A stretch of DNA of 34,394 nt from Herbiconiux ginsengi (GCF_900107435.1 NZ_FNPZ01000001.1:1-34394), one strand, 5' to 3'; positions 14,649 to 22,872 are shown, counted from the stretch's first letter. The notes: a model not told the origin generated them from the sequence alone. Numbers and translations: made by a program.

Positions 14649-15992
14649 TTACGACGAAAAAGCCGTCGAACGCGAACTGGGCGACGGGCGCCCCGCGGGC
14701 CATCGCCCGAGCAGCAGGATCGCGGCCGAGAGCAGCACGCTGCCGATGATCGCGATGGGCAGATCCATGAAGAACTCCATCACCAGGAACGGCGGCACGA
14801 AGGCCAGAACCGTCGCGAGCGCCACCACTCCGGTCGGCGGCGTCACGCCCACTTCGCGGGGCGCCTCGAAACGCCCGACGAGGAACGACAGGCCGAACAC
14901 CGCCGCCATCACGAGCACGAACATGATGGGCCTGGTCCACCACCAGGCCAGGCTCGCCGGCGCCGGGCTCGCCCCCGGAATGAGGAGCGCCACCCCTGAG
15001 AGCACGAGGATCACCGGCAGGTGCCAGAGGTAGATCGTCATCAACCGCGTGCCGATCACGAAGACGAAGGCGCGCGCCGCGTGGGTGTTCATCAGCTTCG
15101 CGAGCGCCGGCCGCAACAGCCTCAGGATGCACGCCTGCGCCACCGCGAGCGCGATCAGCGGCACGGTGGGCGGGTTGAGGTTCGTGAGCATGTCGTCGGA
15201 ATAGGGGCCCCACACGGTCATCGGCACGAGGGCCGCGTAGGCCACCACGGCGATGATCGCGAGAGTCCACCAGCGCTGGGCGACGAACCATCCGTCGGCA
15301 TACCAGAAGCCGAGCTGCTGCACGAGCAGCCAAACGAAGAAGAGGTTGGCGAGGCCGATCTCGTCGATGCCCGTGCCGAACCGCAGCGCATCCACCGCCA
15401 CCGCCCCGCCCAGCAGCACCAGGAGCGTCGCGCGCGGCGCCCGCAGGTGCCACGACACCATGAGCGGCACGAGCGCCTGGCAGAGCGTGTAGGCGGCGAG
15501 GAACCACAGCGGCGAGGCGGCTCCCACCACGGCGAGGTCGACGAGCTGCGGATCGATGCCGATGATGCGCGCACCACCGATCACCACCACGTAGAACAGG
15601 AACAGCGGCAGCGCCGGCTGCGCGAGCCGCAGCACGCGGTTGCGCACGTAGTCGCCCGCGGTTCCTCCGCGCCGGGTGAGGCTCCGCCACGCGGTGATGG
15701 CGGCGAACCCTCCCACCACGAAGAAGAGCGGCATGATCTGCCCGGCCCAGGTGACGGGTGCGAACCACCACTGCGCCTCGAGCGGCCGCGACACCTCGAC
15801 CGCGCCGTCCGGCGCGAAGCCCACGCCCACCATCAGCAGGTGGATGACCACCACGAGCAGCACGCAGAACACGCGGGCCAGGTCGAGGGTGAGGTCTCGC
15901 TTCGAGAGATCGATCGAGGAGGTCGCGCTCGCGGCGCGCGACGACTCCTGAGTGGGTGTGACAGGCATCCGGATCGCGGCGTCGTCGCTCAT
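14649..15992 (-). CDS. Acyltransferase family 3 integral membrane protein
   Basis: A 447-residue membrane protein of the Acyl_transf_3 family (PF01757). A polar N-terminus of about 32 residues is followed by about ten hydrophobic helices. The family signature histidine is H51 in LVVVIHLLMVG, preceded by LTLDLARVFCV, and the later arginine motif RNRVLRLAQPALP is present. Such enzymes transfer acyl groups from the cytoplasmic side to cell-envelope sugars, lipids or small molecules. The acceptor is not indicated by neighbours. There is no C-terminal SGNH domain. The ATG at 15992 is supported by a consensus TATGAT six bases upstream, suggesting a leaderless message. tRNA-Ala follows 29 bases beyond its stop. 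Confidence 0.85.
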   Translation of the reverse strand: MSDDAAIRMPVTPTQESSRAASATSSIDLSKRDLTLDLARVFCVLLVVVIHLLMVGVGFAPDGAVEVSRPLEAQWWFAPVTWAGQIMPLFFVVGGFAAITAWRSLTRRGGTAGDYVRNRVLRLAQPALPLFLFYVVVIGGARIIGIDPQLVDLAVVGAASPLWFLAAYTLCQALVPLMVSWHLRAPRATLLVLLGGAVAVDALRFGTGIDEIGLANLFFVWLLVQQLGFWYADGWFVAQRWWTLAIIAVVAYAALVPMTVWGPYSDDMLTNLNPPTVPLIALAVAQACILRLLRPALAKLMNTHAARAFVFVIGTRLMTIYLWHLPVILVLSGVALLIPGASPAPASLAWWWTRPIMFVLVMAAVFGLSFLVGRFEAPREVGVTPPTGVVALATVLAFVPPFLVMEFFMDLPIAIIGSVLLSAAILLLGRWPAGRPSPSSRSTAFSS

Positions 15993-15998
15993 GCAGTC

Positions 15999-16004
15999 AT
16001 CATA
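15999..16004 (-). promoter_or_regulatory. Putative -10 (TATGAT), leaderless start of acyltransferase gene
   Basis: TATGAT is followed by six bases (GACTGC) and the ATG at 15992. The hexamer overlaps the palindrome TCATATGA (16000-16007), and a second palindrome GGCATATGCC lies at 16028-16037, so a repressor site here is possible. Confidence 0.55.
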
Positions 16005-16046
16005 TGAGGCCGACTCATGTCCCCAGCGGCATATGCCACGGCGGGC

Positions 16047-16163
16047 CTACGAATCGCGCAGGGCCTTCAGCAGCTGCGGCTTCGTCTTCTTCGAGTGCCC
16101 GGCGAGGCCGACCTCCTTCGCGCGCTTCTTGAGTTCGGGCACCGTCCAGTCGTCGTACGAGCC
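16047..16163 (-). pseudogene. 3' fragment of an actinobacterial SAP/Rho-N-like small protein (DUF7218-type C-terminus)
   Basis: The frame ending at 16047 encodes GSYDDWTVPELKKRAKE then VGLAGHSKKTKPQLLKALRDS. This is the C-terminal helix-extended-helix domain (Rho-N/SAP-like) of small actinobacterial proteins in which it normally follows a Lys-rich N-terminal half. Here no ATG, GTG or TTG lies in frame between the upstream SDR stop (16211) and this domain, except a GTG inside it that would give only 31 residues. The usual N-terminal half is absent and the SDR gene occupies its place. It is best read as a headless remnant. A non-standard start or readthrough from the SDR frame (a different frame) is less likely. 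Confidence 0.55.
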
Positions 16164-16210
16164 GACTCGCCCGTCCCCCGGCCGACTTCCTACTGTGGCT
16201 GCGGCGGCAC

Positions 16211-17092
16211 TCAGAGCGGCTTTCCGCCCGTCACGGGAACGATGGCACCCGAGACGTAGGAGGCTTCGGGCGAGGCGAGGAAGACGTAGGCCGGAGCCAG
16301 TTCTGCGGGCTGCCCGGCCCGGCCGAGCGGGGTGTCCTGCCCGAAGGTGGGCAGCTTGTCGGGCCAGGAGGTGGCCGGGATGAGCGGGGTCCAGATGGGC
16401 CCGGGCGCCACTCCGTTCACGCGGATGCCCCGGGTGCCGAGCTGCTGCGCCAGCGCCTTCACGAAGGCCACCTGCGCAGCCTTCGTCATGGCATAGTCGA
16501 TGAGGGCCGGCGACGGCGAGAAGGCCTGGATCGACGAGGTGACGATGATCGAGGCACCGGGCTTCAGGTGCGGGATGGCCGTGCGGGCGATCCACATGAT
16601 CGAGTAGAGGTTGGTCTTGAACACCCGATCGAATTCCTCGGTGGGCACGTTCTCGAGTCCGTCGCGGTTCTCCTGGTAGGCGGCGTTCAGCACCAGGATG
16701 TCGAGGCCACCGAACTCGGCGACCGTGCGTTCGACGAGCCCGGTCGAATACTCCTCGTCGCGGGCGTCGCCGGGAAGCAGCAGCGCGCGGCGCTCGGTGG
16801 CGCGGATCCAACGGGCCGTGTCGTCGGCATCCTCCTGCTCCTCGGGCAGGTAGGAGATGGCGACGTCGGCGCCCTCGCGGGCGTAGGCGATGGCGACAGC
16901 GCGTCCGATCCCGGAGTCGCCGCCGGTGATGAGCGCGTGCCGCCCGTGCAGCCGGCCGGTGCCGACGTAGCTCTCCTCGCCGTGGTCGGGGCGCGGATCG
17001 GTCTTGCCGATCAACCCCGGCTGGTCTTGCTGCTGTTTCGGGAACCCCTCCGCGGGGTACTTCGTCACCGGGTTGTCGTCGACCTCGCCCAT
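16211..17092 (-). CDS. SDR-family oxidoreductase (YghA / general stress protein 39-like)
   Basis: A 293-residue NAD(P)-dependent short-chain dehydrogenase. It has the long N-terminal extension typical of the YghA/YhdF/GSP39 group (NPVTKYPAEGFPKQQQ), nucleotide motif TGGDSGIG (56-63), NAA at 136-138 and the catalytic set N161, S186/S187, Y200 and K204 (YAMTK). The C-terminus VTGGKPL is characteristic. The reaction is probably reduction of a small aldehyde or ketone; the exact substrate is unknown. The ATG at 17092 is chosen because GAGAGGG lies six bases upstream; an ATG two codons earlier at 17098 directly abuts that sequence. A remnant gene lies downstream, and a large inverted repeat lies upstream. 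Confidence 0.88.
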   Translation of the reverse strand: MGEVDDNPVTKYPAEGFPKQQQDQPGLIGKTDPRPDHGEESYVGTGRLHGRHALITGGDSGIGRAVAIAYAREGADVAISYLPEEQEDADDTARWIRATERRALLLPGDARDEEYSTGLVERTVAEFGGLDILVLNAAYQENRDGLENVPTEEFDRVFKTNLYSIMWIARTAIPHLKPGASIIVTSSIQAFSPSPALIDYAMTKAAQVAFVKALAQQLGTRGIRVNGVAPGPIWTPLIPATSWPDKLPTFGQDTPLGRAGQPAELAPAYVFLASPEASYVSGAIVPVTGGKPL

Positions 17093-17162
17093 GGCCATCC
17101 CTCTCGCTCGGATGCCCCCTCCACGCTACGCCGCGCCTCCCCGGTCGGCAACGGTGCCGCGT

Positions 17163-17233
17163 TCCTCGTCGACCCGTCAGTTGATGCCGTTATGACGCGC
17201 GGTTAGCGACACAAACTGACGGGTCGACGAGGA
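17163..17233. repeat. Large inverted repeat IR1 downstream of the GlpR-like gene
   Basis: Two perfect 20-base arms (TCCTCGTCGACCCGTCAGTT, 17163-17182, and its complement, 17214-17233) flank a 31-base centre. It starts 21 bases beyond the stop of the membrane-protein gene on the leftward strand. There is no U-tract, so it is not a classical intrinsic terminator, though it could stop or stabilise the transcript. Confidence 0.75.
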
Positions 17234-17254
17234 GGAGACGAGGAGGAGAACGGG

Positions 17255-18241
17255 TCAGCCGGCGCGGCGGCGAGCGAGCACGGCGTCGAGGTCGAGATGC
17301 GAAGCGGTGTCGTCGTCGACGATGCCCATGCGGGCGAAGCGGGAGGGAGCGGCCGGAGCCACCGGAGCGGCTTCACGGGCCACGGGCAGCGCGGCCACGG
17401 CCTCGTGCTCGGCCGCCAGACGGGCGCGCAACGACTCCTCGGCCTCGGCCGCCGCCCGCCGGAGCGACTCGCGGTTCACGTCATCGGCAGCGCTCGCGAC
17501 CGGCGCCGGCGCCTCGACCATCGTGATCGCGGCGACACCGGTCTCGAACTCGTCGGGCTCGAACGACGAGTCCGACAGCCCCAGCGGCGCAGCGGATGCG
17601 CGACCCAGGTAGAGCGGGCGCGGCACGGCGACCGGCACCCAGCCGCTGTCGGACGACTCGGGCTCGTTCTCCGCGACATCCGCGTCGCCCTCGTCGTCGA
17701 CGGCAGAGTCGTCGCCCTCGGCGTGGTCGACGAACGACTGCGCCACCGGCACCTCGACGGGGCGCGGCAGCCGCAGCCCACGGCCGGCCCGCGCGAGCTT
17801 CACGAGCACGGTCACGCTGACGACCGAGGCGATGACCCCGGCGACCAGGATGATCCAGGCCCCCGTGTACACGGCCTGCATACCGCCGAGCACGGCTACG
17901 GCGACGGACAGCGCGAGCACGGCCGCGGTGATGGCGCGGGAGCGGCGCAGGCGGTCGGCGGTGCGCACGGCGGCGGGGATCGCCTCGGCCTCCCGGCGAG
18001 CCGCCCGGTGCTTCAGGATGCGCTCCTGCTCGGCGATGCTGCGCGCGCTCGCCTCGATGCGCACCTCCTCCGGCACCTCCGAGGTCTCGGCGAGGATGCG
18101 CAACGTCTGCTGCAGCCGAACGGCATTGCGCTCGGTGGCGAGGTACTGCCGCGAGCGGAACCACGACGGAATGAGGTAGACGAGCCACAGGATCGCCGCG
18201 AGGGCGATCATGAAGCCTCCGCCGAGCCATTCTGTGGTCAT
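17255..18241 (-). CDS. Actinobacterial membrane protein resembling GlpR (partner of gephyrin-like Glp)
   Basis: A 328-residue protein. One hydrophobic segment lies at the N-terminus (about 8-26), then a charged helical region (RSRQYLATERNAVRLQQTLRILAE to about 100), two more transmembrane segments (about 104-124 and 129-150), and a long acidic, Pro/Ala-rich, probably disordered tail. The order of parts and the opening GGGFMIALAAILWLVYLIPSW resemble the membrane protein found next to galU-moeA-rimJ in actinobacteria, whose corynebacterial member GlpR binds gephyrin-like Glp at the division site. That assignment rests on architecture and on galU and rimJ lying 7 kb away on the same strand, so it is inference. 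TACCGT six bases before the ATG indicates a leaderless message. Confidence 0.6.
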   Translation of the reverse strand: MTTEWLGGGFMIALAAILWLVYLIPSWFRSRQYLATERNAVRLQQTLRILAETSEVPEEVRIEASARSIAEQERILKHRAARREAEAIPAAVRTADRLRRSRAITAAVLALSVAVAVLGGMQAVYTGAWIILVAGVIASVVSVTVLVKLARAGRGLRLPRPVEVPVAQSFVDHAEGDDSAVDDEGDADVAENEPESSDSGWVPVAVPRPLYLGRASAAPLGLSDSSFEPDEFETGVAAITMVEAPAPVASAADDVNRESLRRAAAEAEESLRARLAAEHEAVAALPVAREAAPVAPAAPSRFARMGIVDDDTASHLDLDAVLARRRAG

Positions 18242-18242
18242 G

Positions 18243-18257
18243 CCCCTACGGTAGGGG
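18243..18257. repeat. Short palindrome over the promoter/start of the GlpR-like gene
   Basis: CCCCTA-CGG-TAGGGG, a perfect 6-bp inverted repeat, covers the -10 hexamer and leader of the GlpR-like gene, 72 bases beyond the regulator stop. It could be an operator; with no U-tract it is a poor terminator. Confidence 0.4.
18248..18253 (-). promoter_or_regulatory. Putative -10 (TACCGT), leaderless start of GlpR-like gene
   Basis: TACCGT, six bases (AGGGGC), then the ATG at 18241. The spacing equals that of nine other genes in this window. Confidence 0.45.
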
Positions 18258-18328
18258 CGAGCTGCCCCGGAGCCCGCGCACGGGGGGCGCGTGTCTGTTC
18301 ATTCCCACCGCAAACACGGCGGAACGCC

Positions 18329-19831
18329 CTACCTCGCTCGACCGGAGTGCGCCGGGTCGTGGGGGCGGGCCTTGGGGAGGCGGATCCCGTACTGGGCGAG
18401 CTTGCGATAGATGGTGGCCCGGCTCATTCCGAGCTCGGCAGCTGCATCCTCGATGCTCACGCCTTGGCGGGAGAGCACCCGGATCATCTCGTCGCGCTCG
18501 AAGGCCTTGATCCGTGGCAGATGCTCGGCCCGGGCGAGCAGCTCGGGCGGAAGGTGCCGGGTGTCGATCACGTCGGAGCGCAGCGCGGCCTCCTTCACCA
18601 CCTCCGCCAATTCGGCCACGTTGCCCGGCCAGGCGTAGTCGGTGAGCGCCCGCGCCGCCGCCGGAGTGAAGTCCACCCCGCGCCCGCGCGCCCGGCGGGC
18701 GAGGTGGTCGGCCAGAGGCAGGATGTCGACGGCGCGCTCGCGCAGGGGCGGCACCTGGACGACCGTGTCGACCAGGGCCGCGAGAGGGCTCGGGATCGCG
18801 TCGAGGCGCTCCGCGGACAGGGCGATCGCGCCCGCGGCAGGATCGCGGGGCCCGACCAGCAGGCCGTGCAGCCGCTCGGCCGCCGTGGCCGGCAACTCGT
18901 CGGTGTCGCAGATGACGAAGCCGGTGTGCGGGCGGGCGAGCTCGGGGGTCCAGAACGCGAGCCAGGAGTCGACGTCGTGCGGGTCGGGGGCGCGCACCAC
19001 GAGCAGCCGGTCCCCCGGGCTCACCCGTCGCTCGGCCTGAGCGAGCAGCGTGGACCGACCCGATCCGCGCTCGCCCACCGCCGCCACCAGGCGCCCGCCG
19101 CGCAGCGCCTCCGCCGCGTGCGCGACACCGCCGTTCCACGACTCGGAGAGCTCGTCGAGCGATCCCGACCCGGCCTCCTGCCGCAGCGGCTGGATGCGGA
19201 AGACCTGTCCCCGGGCCACGCGGCGGGGCCGGTGCCCGTGCGAGCGGGCCAGCATCAGGTTCGCGGTCGACGTCGCCGCCGTCTGCGCGAGGGCGAGGAG
19301 CAACTCGGAACGCGCATCCGACCAGGTCGTGAAGTTCACGGCCCCTTCGAGCCGGCCGGTGACCGGGTCGAAGATCGGGGCGGCCGCGCAGGTGTAGCCG
19401 CACAGGCTGAGCGAATAGTGGTCGTTCGCCCGCACCAGCGAAGGCACCCGGTCGGCCAAGGCGAGCCCGAGCCCGTTCGTGCCGGCCTCGCGCTCGGAGT
19501 ACGAGAAGCCGGGCGCCAGGTGCACCCGGTCGAGGGCGTGCAGCAACTCGTGGTCGCCACTCAGCCGGTTGAGCACGAGACCGTCGGCGTCGGTCAGCAT
19601 CAGGCCGACCGGCTCGGACGCCAGGGTGCTGTGCAATTCGGCGAGCACCTCACGGCCACATTCGTAGAACAGCGACTGGTCGTCGTAGGTGCCGGAGAAG
19701 ACGGGCTGAGGGGCGTCGAGCGACACACCGTAGTCTTCACTGCGCTGCCACGAAGCGAGCACGCGGGCCGGGATGGCAGCCACCGGCGCGCCGCGCACCT
19801 GGGCGCGAGAGGGTAAGTCGTGAGCGTCCAT
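18329..19831 (-). CDS. AcoR/MimR-type transcriptional activator (GAF - degenerate AAA+ - Fis HTH)
   Basis: A 500-residue regulator. An N-terminal sensor part (60-195) is GAF-like and carries the family stretch FSYSEREAGTNGLGLA (109-124). The centre is a worn AAA+ domain: Walker A reads GERGSGRS (253-260, Lys to Arg) and the sigma54-contacting GAFTGA loop is missing. A Fis-type helix-turn-helix closes it (SIEDAAAELGMSRATIYRKL). Actinobacteria lack sigma54, and this sigma54-independent variant is the MimR type that activates propane/phenol monooxygenase operons in mycobacteria. It diverges from the amidohydrolase operon, its likely target. GAAGG six bases before the ATG at 19831 favours that start over the GTG at 19837. 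The effector is unknown; an alcohol or diol is plausible. Confidence 0.82.
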   Translation of the reverse strand: MDAHDLPSRAQVRGAPVAAIPARVLASWQRSEDYGVSLDAPQPVFSGTYDDQSLFYECGREVLAELHSTLASEPVGLMLTDADGLVLNRLSGDHELLHALDRVHLAPGFSYSEREAGTNGLGLALADRVPSLVRANDHYSLSLCGYTCAAAPIFDPVTGRLEGAVNFTTWSDARSELLLALAQTAATSTANLMLARSHGHRPRRVARGQVFRIQPLRQEAGSGSLDELSESWNGGVAHAAEALRGGRLVAAVGERGSGRSTLLAQAERRVSPGDRLLVVRAPDPHDVDSWLAFWTPELARPHTGFVICDTDELPATAAERLHGLLVGPRDPAAGAIALSAERLDAIPSPLAALVDTVVQVPPLRERAVDILPLADHLARRARGRGVDFTPAAARALTDYAWPGNVAELAEVVKEAALRSDVIDTRHLPPELLARAEHLPRIKAFERDEMIRVLSRQGVSIEDAAAELGMSRATIYRKLAQYGIRLPKARPHDPAHSGRAR

Positions 19832-19897
19832 CAGCACCTTCGCAGTCGTCCGTCGCTGCCAGCATAAACCCGGCGCGGCGCGGTGTCGCCCGGCCCG

Positions 19898-19912
19898 GTC
19901 TCACATTGAGAC
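19898..19912. promoter_or_regulatory. Candidate operator of the MimR-type regulator
   Basis: GTCTCA-CAT-TGAGAC, a perfect 6-bp inverted repeat with a 3-base centre, in the 163-bp gap between the divergent regulator and the amidohydrolase operon. Its centre lies about 52 bases upstream of the transcription start inferred from the -10 at 19945, where an activator would be expected. The link to this regulator is inferred from position. Confidence 0.45.
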
Positions 19913-19944
19913 GGCCCACCCTCCGCCGAGCAGCGTGCGCCGCT

Positions 19945-19950
19945 TAGCGT
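19945..19950 (+). promoter_or_regulatory. Putative -10 (TAGCGT) of the amidohydrolase operon
   Basis: TAGCGT predicts transcription starting near 19957, immediately before a second palindrome, GGAATC-GA-GATTCC (19958-19971), which would form a hairpin at the very 5' end of the message. No -35 is apparent, as for an activated promoter. Confidence 0.35.
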
Positions 19951-19957
19951 GGCGTCA

Positions 19958-19971
19958 GGAATCGAGATTCC
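19958..19971. repeat. Palindrome GGAATC-GA-GATTCC in the operon leader
   Basis: A perfect 6-bp inverted repeat with a two-base centre, 23 bases before the amidohydrolase ATG. It may be a protein-binding site or an mRNA 5' hairpin. Confidence 0.4.
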
Positions 19972-19994
19972 CGACATGCGGCAAAGGAGCAGAC

Positions 19995-21041
19995 ATGTAC
20001 ACGAAAGACGGCGAGAGCTTCTTCATCGTCGACGCCCACGTGGCGTTATGGGATGCGCGGCCCGAGAACCAGCGCAACATCCACGGCAAGCAGTTCATCG
20101 ACTGCTTCTACGACTACCACGCCAACCTCTCCCCCGAGTCGGAGAAGTGGAGCTACGAGGAGTACCTCTACCAGGGCGGCGAGAGGCTGATGAAAGACCT
20201 CTTCACCGACGGTTACGTCGACCACGCCATCTTCCAGCCCGCGAAGCTCGGCGAGTTCTACCACAACGGCTTCGGGCAGACCGAGGAGGCGTGGGCGCTC
20301 ACCCAGGCCAACCCGGGGAAGCTCACCTACAACCACAACTTCGACCCCCGCTTCGGCGAGGCGGGCCTGGATCAGTTGCGCGCCGACGCCGAGCGCTTCG
20401 ACCTCAAGGGCGTGAAGCTCTACACGGCGGAGTGGAACGGCGATTCACGCGGTTGGAAGCTCGACGACCCCTGGGCCTACCGCTATTTCGAGCTCTGCCA
20501 GGAACTCGGCATCCGGAACATCCACGTGCACAAGGGGCCGACCATCCGGCCGCTGGATCGCGACGCCTTCGACGTCGCCGACGTCGACCACGTGGCCACC
20601 GACTTCACCGACCTCAACTTCGTGGTCGAGCACGCCGGCCTCCCGCGCCTCGAAGACTTCTGCTGGATCGCAACCCAGGAGCCGAACGTGCACGGCGGTC
20701 TCGCGGTGGCGATGCCCTTCATCCACACCCGTCCGCGCTACTTCGCGCAGATCATCGGCGAGCTCATCTACTGGATCGGCGAAGACCGCATCCAGTTCTC
20801 CAGCGACTACGCGCTCTGGACTCCGCGCTGGCTGATCGAGGCCTTCGTCGACTTCCAGATCCCGGAGGACATGACCGAGTACGCCCCGATCACGATGGAC
20901 CAGAAGCGCAAGATCCTCGGCCTCAATGCGGCGAAGATGTACGACATCCCGGTGCCCGCCGAACTGCAGCTGCCGAACGCCGACGAGACCGAGACCGGTC
21001 CCCGCGAGCCGGAGCGAGCCGATCTGGCGGCTGCGCGATGA
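19995..21041 (+). CDS. Amidohydrolase (PF04909) of propane-monooxygenase-cluster type, with altered HxH motif
   Basis: A 348-residue TIM-barrel metal hydrolase. Segments such as NIHGKQFIDCFYDYH, DLFTDGYVDHAIFQPA and LGIRNIHVHKGPTIRPLDRD resemble the amidohydrolase encoded beside prm/mim monooxygenase genes. Likely metal residues include H177/H179, H213 (VEHAGLP) and D271 (SSDYALW). The N-terminal metal motif, normally HxH, reads H15-V-A17, so one expected ligand is missing. The codon after this alanine is the very rare TTA. In mim clusters the role of this protein is unclear, and assistance in monooxygenase maturation has been proposed. The ATG at 19995 is preceded by AAAGGAG. It starts the operon and overlaps the next gene by four bases (ATGA). 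Confidence 0.82.
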   Translation: MYTKDGESFFIVDAHVALWDARPENQRNIHGKQFIDCFYDYHANLSPESEKWSYEEYLYQGGERLMKDLFTDGYVDHAIFQPAKLGEFYHNGFGQTEEAWALTQANPGKLTYNHNFDPRFGEAGLDQLRADAERFDLKGVKLYTAEWNGDSRGWKLDDPWAYRYFELCQELGIRNIHVHKGPTIRPLDRDAFDVADVDHVATDFTDLNFVVEHAGLPRLEDFCWIATQEPNVHGGLAVAMPFIHTRPRYFAQIIGELIYWIGEDRIQFSSDYALWTPRWLIEAFVDFQIPEDMTEYAPITMDQKRKILGLNAAKMYDIPVPAELQLPNADETETGPREPERADLAAAR

Positions 21042-21835
21042 CCGCTCTCGCCCCCACGGAGCACGGGGCACTGCTCGCCCTCACCGAGAACGACGTGTTG
21101 CGCGCCCTCGACGCGGTGATCGACCCCGAGCTCGACGAGCCCATCACCGATCTCGGCTTCGTGCGCTCGGTGCGGTTCACGGATGACGGCATCGAGGTGC
21201 ACCTGCGCCTGCCCACCTCGTTCTGCGCACCGAACTTCGCCTACTTGATGGCCTCCGACGCCAAAGACGTGCTCACGGCGCTCCCCGAGGCCGGCACGGT
21301 GGTGGTCGAGCTCGACGACCACCACGACTCCGACATCATCAACCGCGGGCTCGCGGCCGATGCCGGCTACCGGGGCACGTTCCGTCACGAGGCCGAGAGC
21401 GACCTCGACGAATTGCGCGCCGTCTTCCAGCGCAAAGCACACACCGCGGCGATGGAGCGCGCGCTCACCGCATTGCTGCGCGCCCGAGACGACCTCGGCG
21501 AGCAGGATGTCGCGCAGGTGGTGCTCGGCGACCTGCCTGACGACGAGGCGAAGACGGCCCTCCTGCGCCGACGCGAGACGCTCGGGTTGAGCCTCTCCGG
21601 CTCGGCCCCGGTACTGGTCGACGATCGGGGCGACCCCTACCCCGCGGCATCCGCTGCCCTGGCGCTTCGCCGCGCGCGCTCGACCCGCATCTCGATCGAC
21701 GGCAACGCGCACTTCTGCCGCGGTCTGCTCGCCACCCGCTACCCCGGGGCGGAGGCGGATCAGGCGCCCCGGGCCGACGAGAACTTCTTCCCCACATCCT
21801 CCCTCCTCCGAAATACACGAAAGAGTGTCGCATGA
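21038..21835 (+). CDS. MIP18/DUF59-family protein (iron-sulfur assembly type) with C-terminal extension
   Basis: A 265-residue protein. Residues 15-105 form a MIP18/DUF59 domain: VLRALDAVIDPELDEPITDLGF, then RLPTSFCAPNFAYLM carrying the conserved cysteine. Single-domain relatives act in Fe-S cluster delivery. About 150 further residues (helical, Arg/Ala/Leu-rich, ending in FFPTSSLLRNTRKSVA) match no domain I recognise. A DUF59 protein of this kind follows the amidohydrolase gene in propane-monooxygenase clusters, where it may help load the di-iron centre. Here no di-iron oxygenase is in sight. The start overlaps the amidohydrolase stop and its own stop overlaps the ADH start (both ATGA), so the three genes are tightly coupled. 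Confidence 0.8.
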   Translation: MTALAPTEHGALLALTENDVLRALDAVIDPELDEPITDLGFVRSVRFTDDGIEVHLRLPTSFCAPNFAYLMASDAKDVLTALPEAGTVVVELDDHHDSDIINRGLAADAGYRGTFRHEAESDLDELRAVFQRKAHTAAMERALTALLRARDDLGEQDVAQVVLGDLPDDEAKTALLRRRETLGLSLSGSAPVLVDDRGDPYPAASAALALRRARSTRISIDGNAHFCRGLLATRYPGAEADQAPRADENFFPTSSLLRNTRKSVA

Positions 21836-22872
21836 GCACCATGAGAGCCGTTCAGGTCGTCGGATACCACCGGCCGCTGCAGTTGACCGAGATCCCCCGG
21901 CCCGAGATCACCGGCCCCTTCGACGTCATCGTGCGGATCGGCGGAGCCGGAGTCTGCCGCACCGACCTCCACATCCTCGAAGGGCAGTGGGAGCAGAAGT
22001 CGGGCGTCGCGCTGCCCTACACGATCGGGCATGAGAACGCCGGCTGGGTGGATGCCATCGGCAGCGCCGTCACGAACGTGGCGGTGGGCGACAAGGTGAT
22101 CGTGCATCCGCTCATCACCTGCGGACTGTGCCGCGCCTGCCGTTCGGGCGACGACGTGCACTGCACCCAGAGCGCGTTCCCCGGCATCAACACCCATGGC
22201 GGGTACGCGGAGTTTCTGAAGACCAGTGCCCGCAGCGTGGTTCGCATCGCCGACAGCCTCGAACCGGCGGATGTCGCAGCCCTCGCCGATGCCGGCCTCA
22301 CCGCCTACCACGCCGCAGCGAAAGCCGCGCGAAAGCTCCGTCCGGCCGACCGCTGCGTCGTCATCGGAGCCGGCGGTCTCGGACACATCGGCATCCAGGT
22401 GCTGAAGGCGCTCACCGCCTCCGAGCTGATCGTGGTCGACCGCAACCCGGCCGCACTGGAGCTCGCCGCCTCCCTCGGCGCCGATCACACCGTGCCGGCC
22501 TCCACCGACGGCTCGCACGTGACCCGGGTGCTGGAGCTCACCGACGGCTTCGGCGCCGAGGCGGTGATCGACTTCGTCGGCGAAGGGGGCTCGACCTCCG
22601 AGGGGGTGCAGATGCTCCGGCAGGCCGGCGACTTCTTCGTGGTGGGCTACGGCGAGAACATCGACATCCCGACGATCGACATCATCTCGAACGAGATCAA
22701 CATCATCGGCAACCTCGTGGGCAGCTACGACGACCTCACCGAACTGATGGTGCTCGCCGCGCGGGGACTCGTGAAACTGCACACCGCGACCTACGCGCTC
22801 GACGACTTCCAGCACGCCATCGACGACCTCGACGCCGGGCGTGTGCGCGGCCGCGCCATCCTCGTTCCGTGA
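21832..22872 (+). CDS. Zinc-dependent NAD-type alcohol dehydrogenase
   Basis: A 346-residue medium-chain dehydrogenase. Catalytic zinc ligands are C42 (GVCRTDLH), H67-E68 (GHENAG) and probably D153 (ADAGLTAYH). The structural zinc site C97-x2-C100-x2-C103-x7-C111 is complete. The nucleotide motif is GAGGLG (179-184), and an acidic residue after the second strand (IVVDRN) points to NAD. Relatives in propane-monooxygenase clusters oxidise short alcohols such as 1- or 2-propanol. In this operon a diol or glycerol is also possible, since glycerol dehydrogenase and a glycerol facilitator follow. The start overlaps the DUF59 stop. A strong intercistronic hairpin separates it from the next gene. Confidence 0.88.
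   Translation: MSTMRAVQVVGYHRPLQLTEIPRPEITGPFDVIVRIGGAGVCRTDLHILEGQWEQKSGVALPYTIGHENAGWVDAIGSAVTNVAVGDKVIVHPLITCGLCRACRSGDDVHCTQSAFPGINTHGGYAEFLKTSARSVVRIADSLEPADVAALADAGLTAYHAAAKAARKLRPADRCVVIGAGGLGHIGIQVLKALTASELIVVDRNPAALELAASLGADHTVPASTDGSHVTRVLELTDGFGAEAVIDFVGEGGSTSEGVQMLRQAGDFFVVGYGENIDIPTIDIISNEINIIGNLVGSYDDLTELMVLAARGLVKLHTATYALDDFQHAIDDLDAGRVRGRAILVP

Noticed and set aside
16164-16811. A continuous 255-codon frame joining the SYDDWT fragment to sequence inside the SDR gene
   Set aside because: Its upstream part is the SDR gene read in the wrong frame (Arg/His-rich) with no recognisable domain.
19832-19994. A sigma54 (-24/-12) promoter for the AcoR-type regulator
   Set aside because: No TGGCAC-N5-TTGC-like element occurs, the regulator lacks GAFTGA, and actinobacteria lack sigma54.
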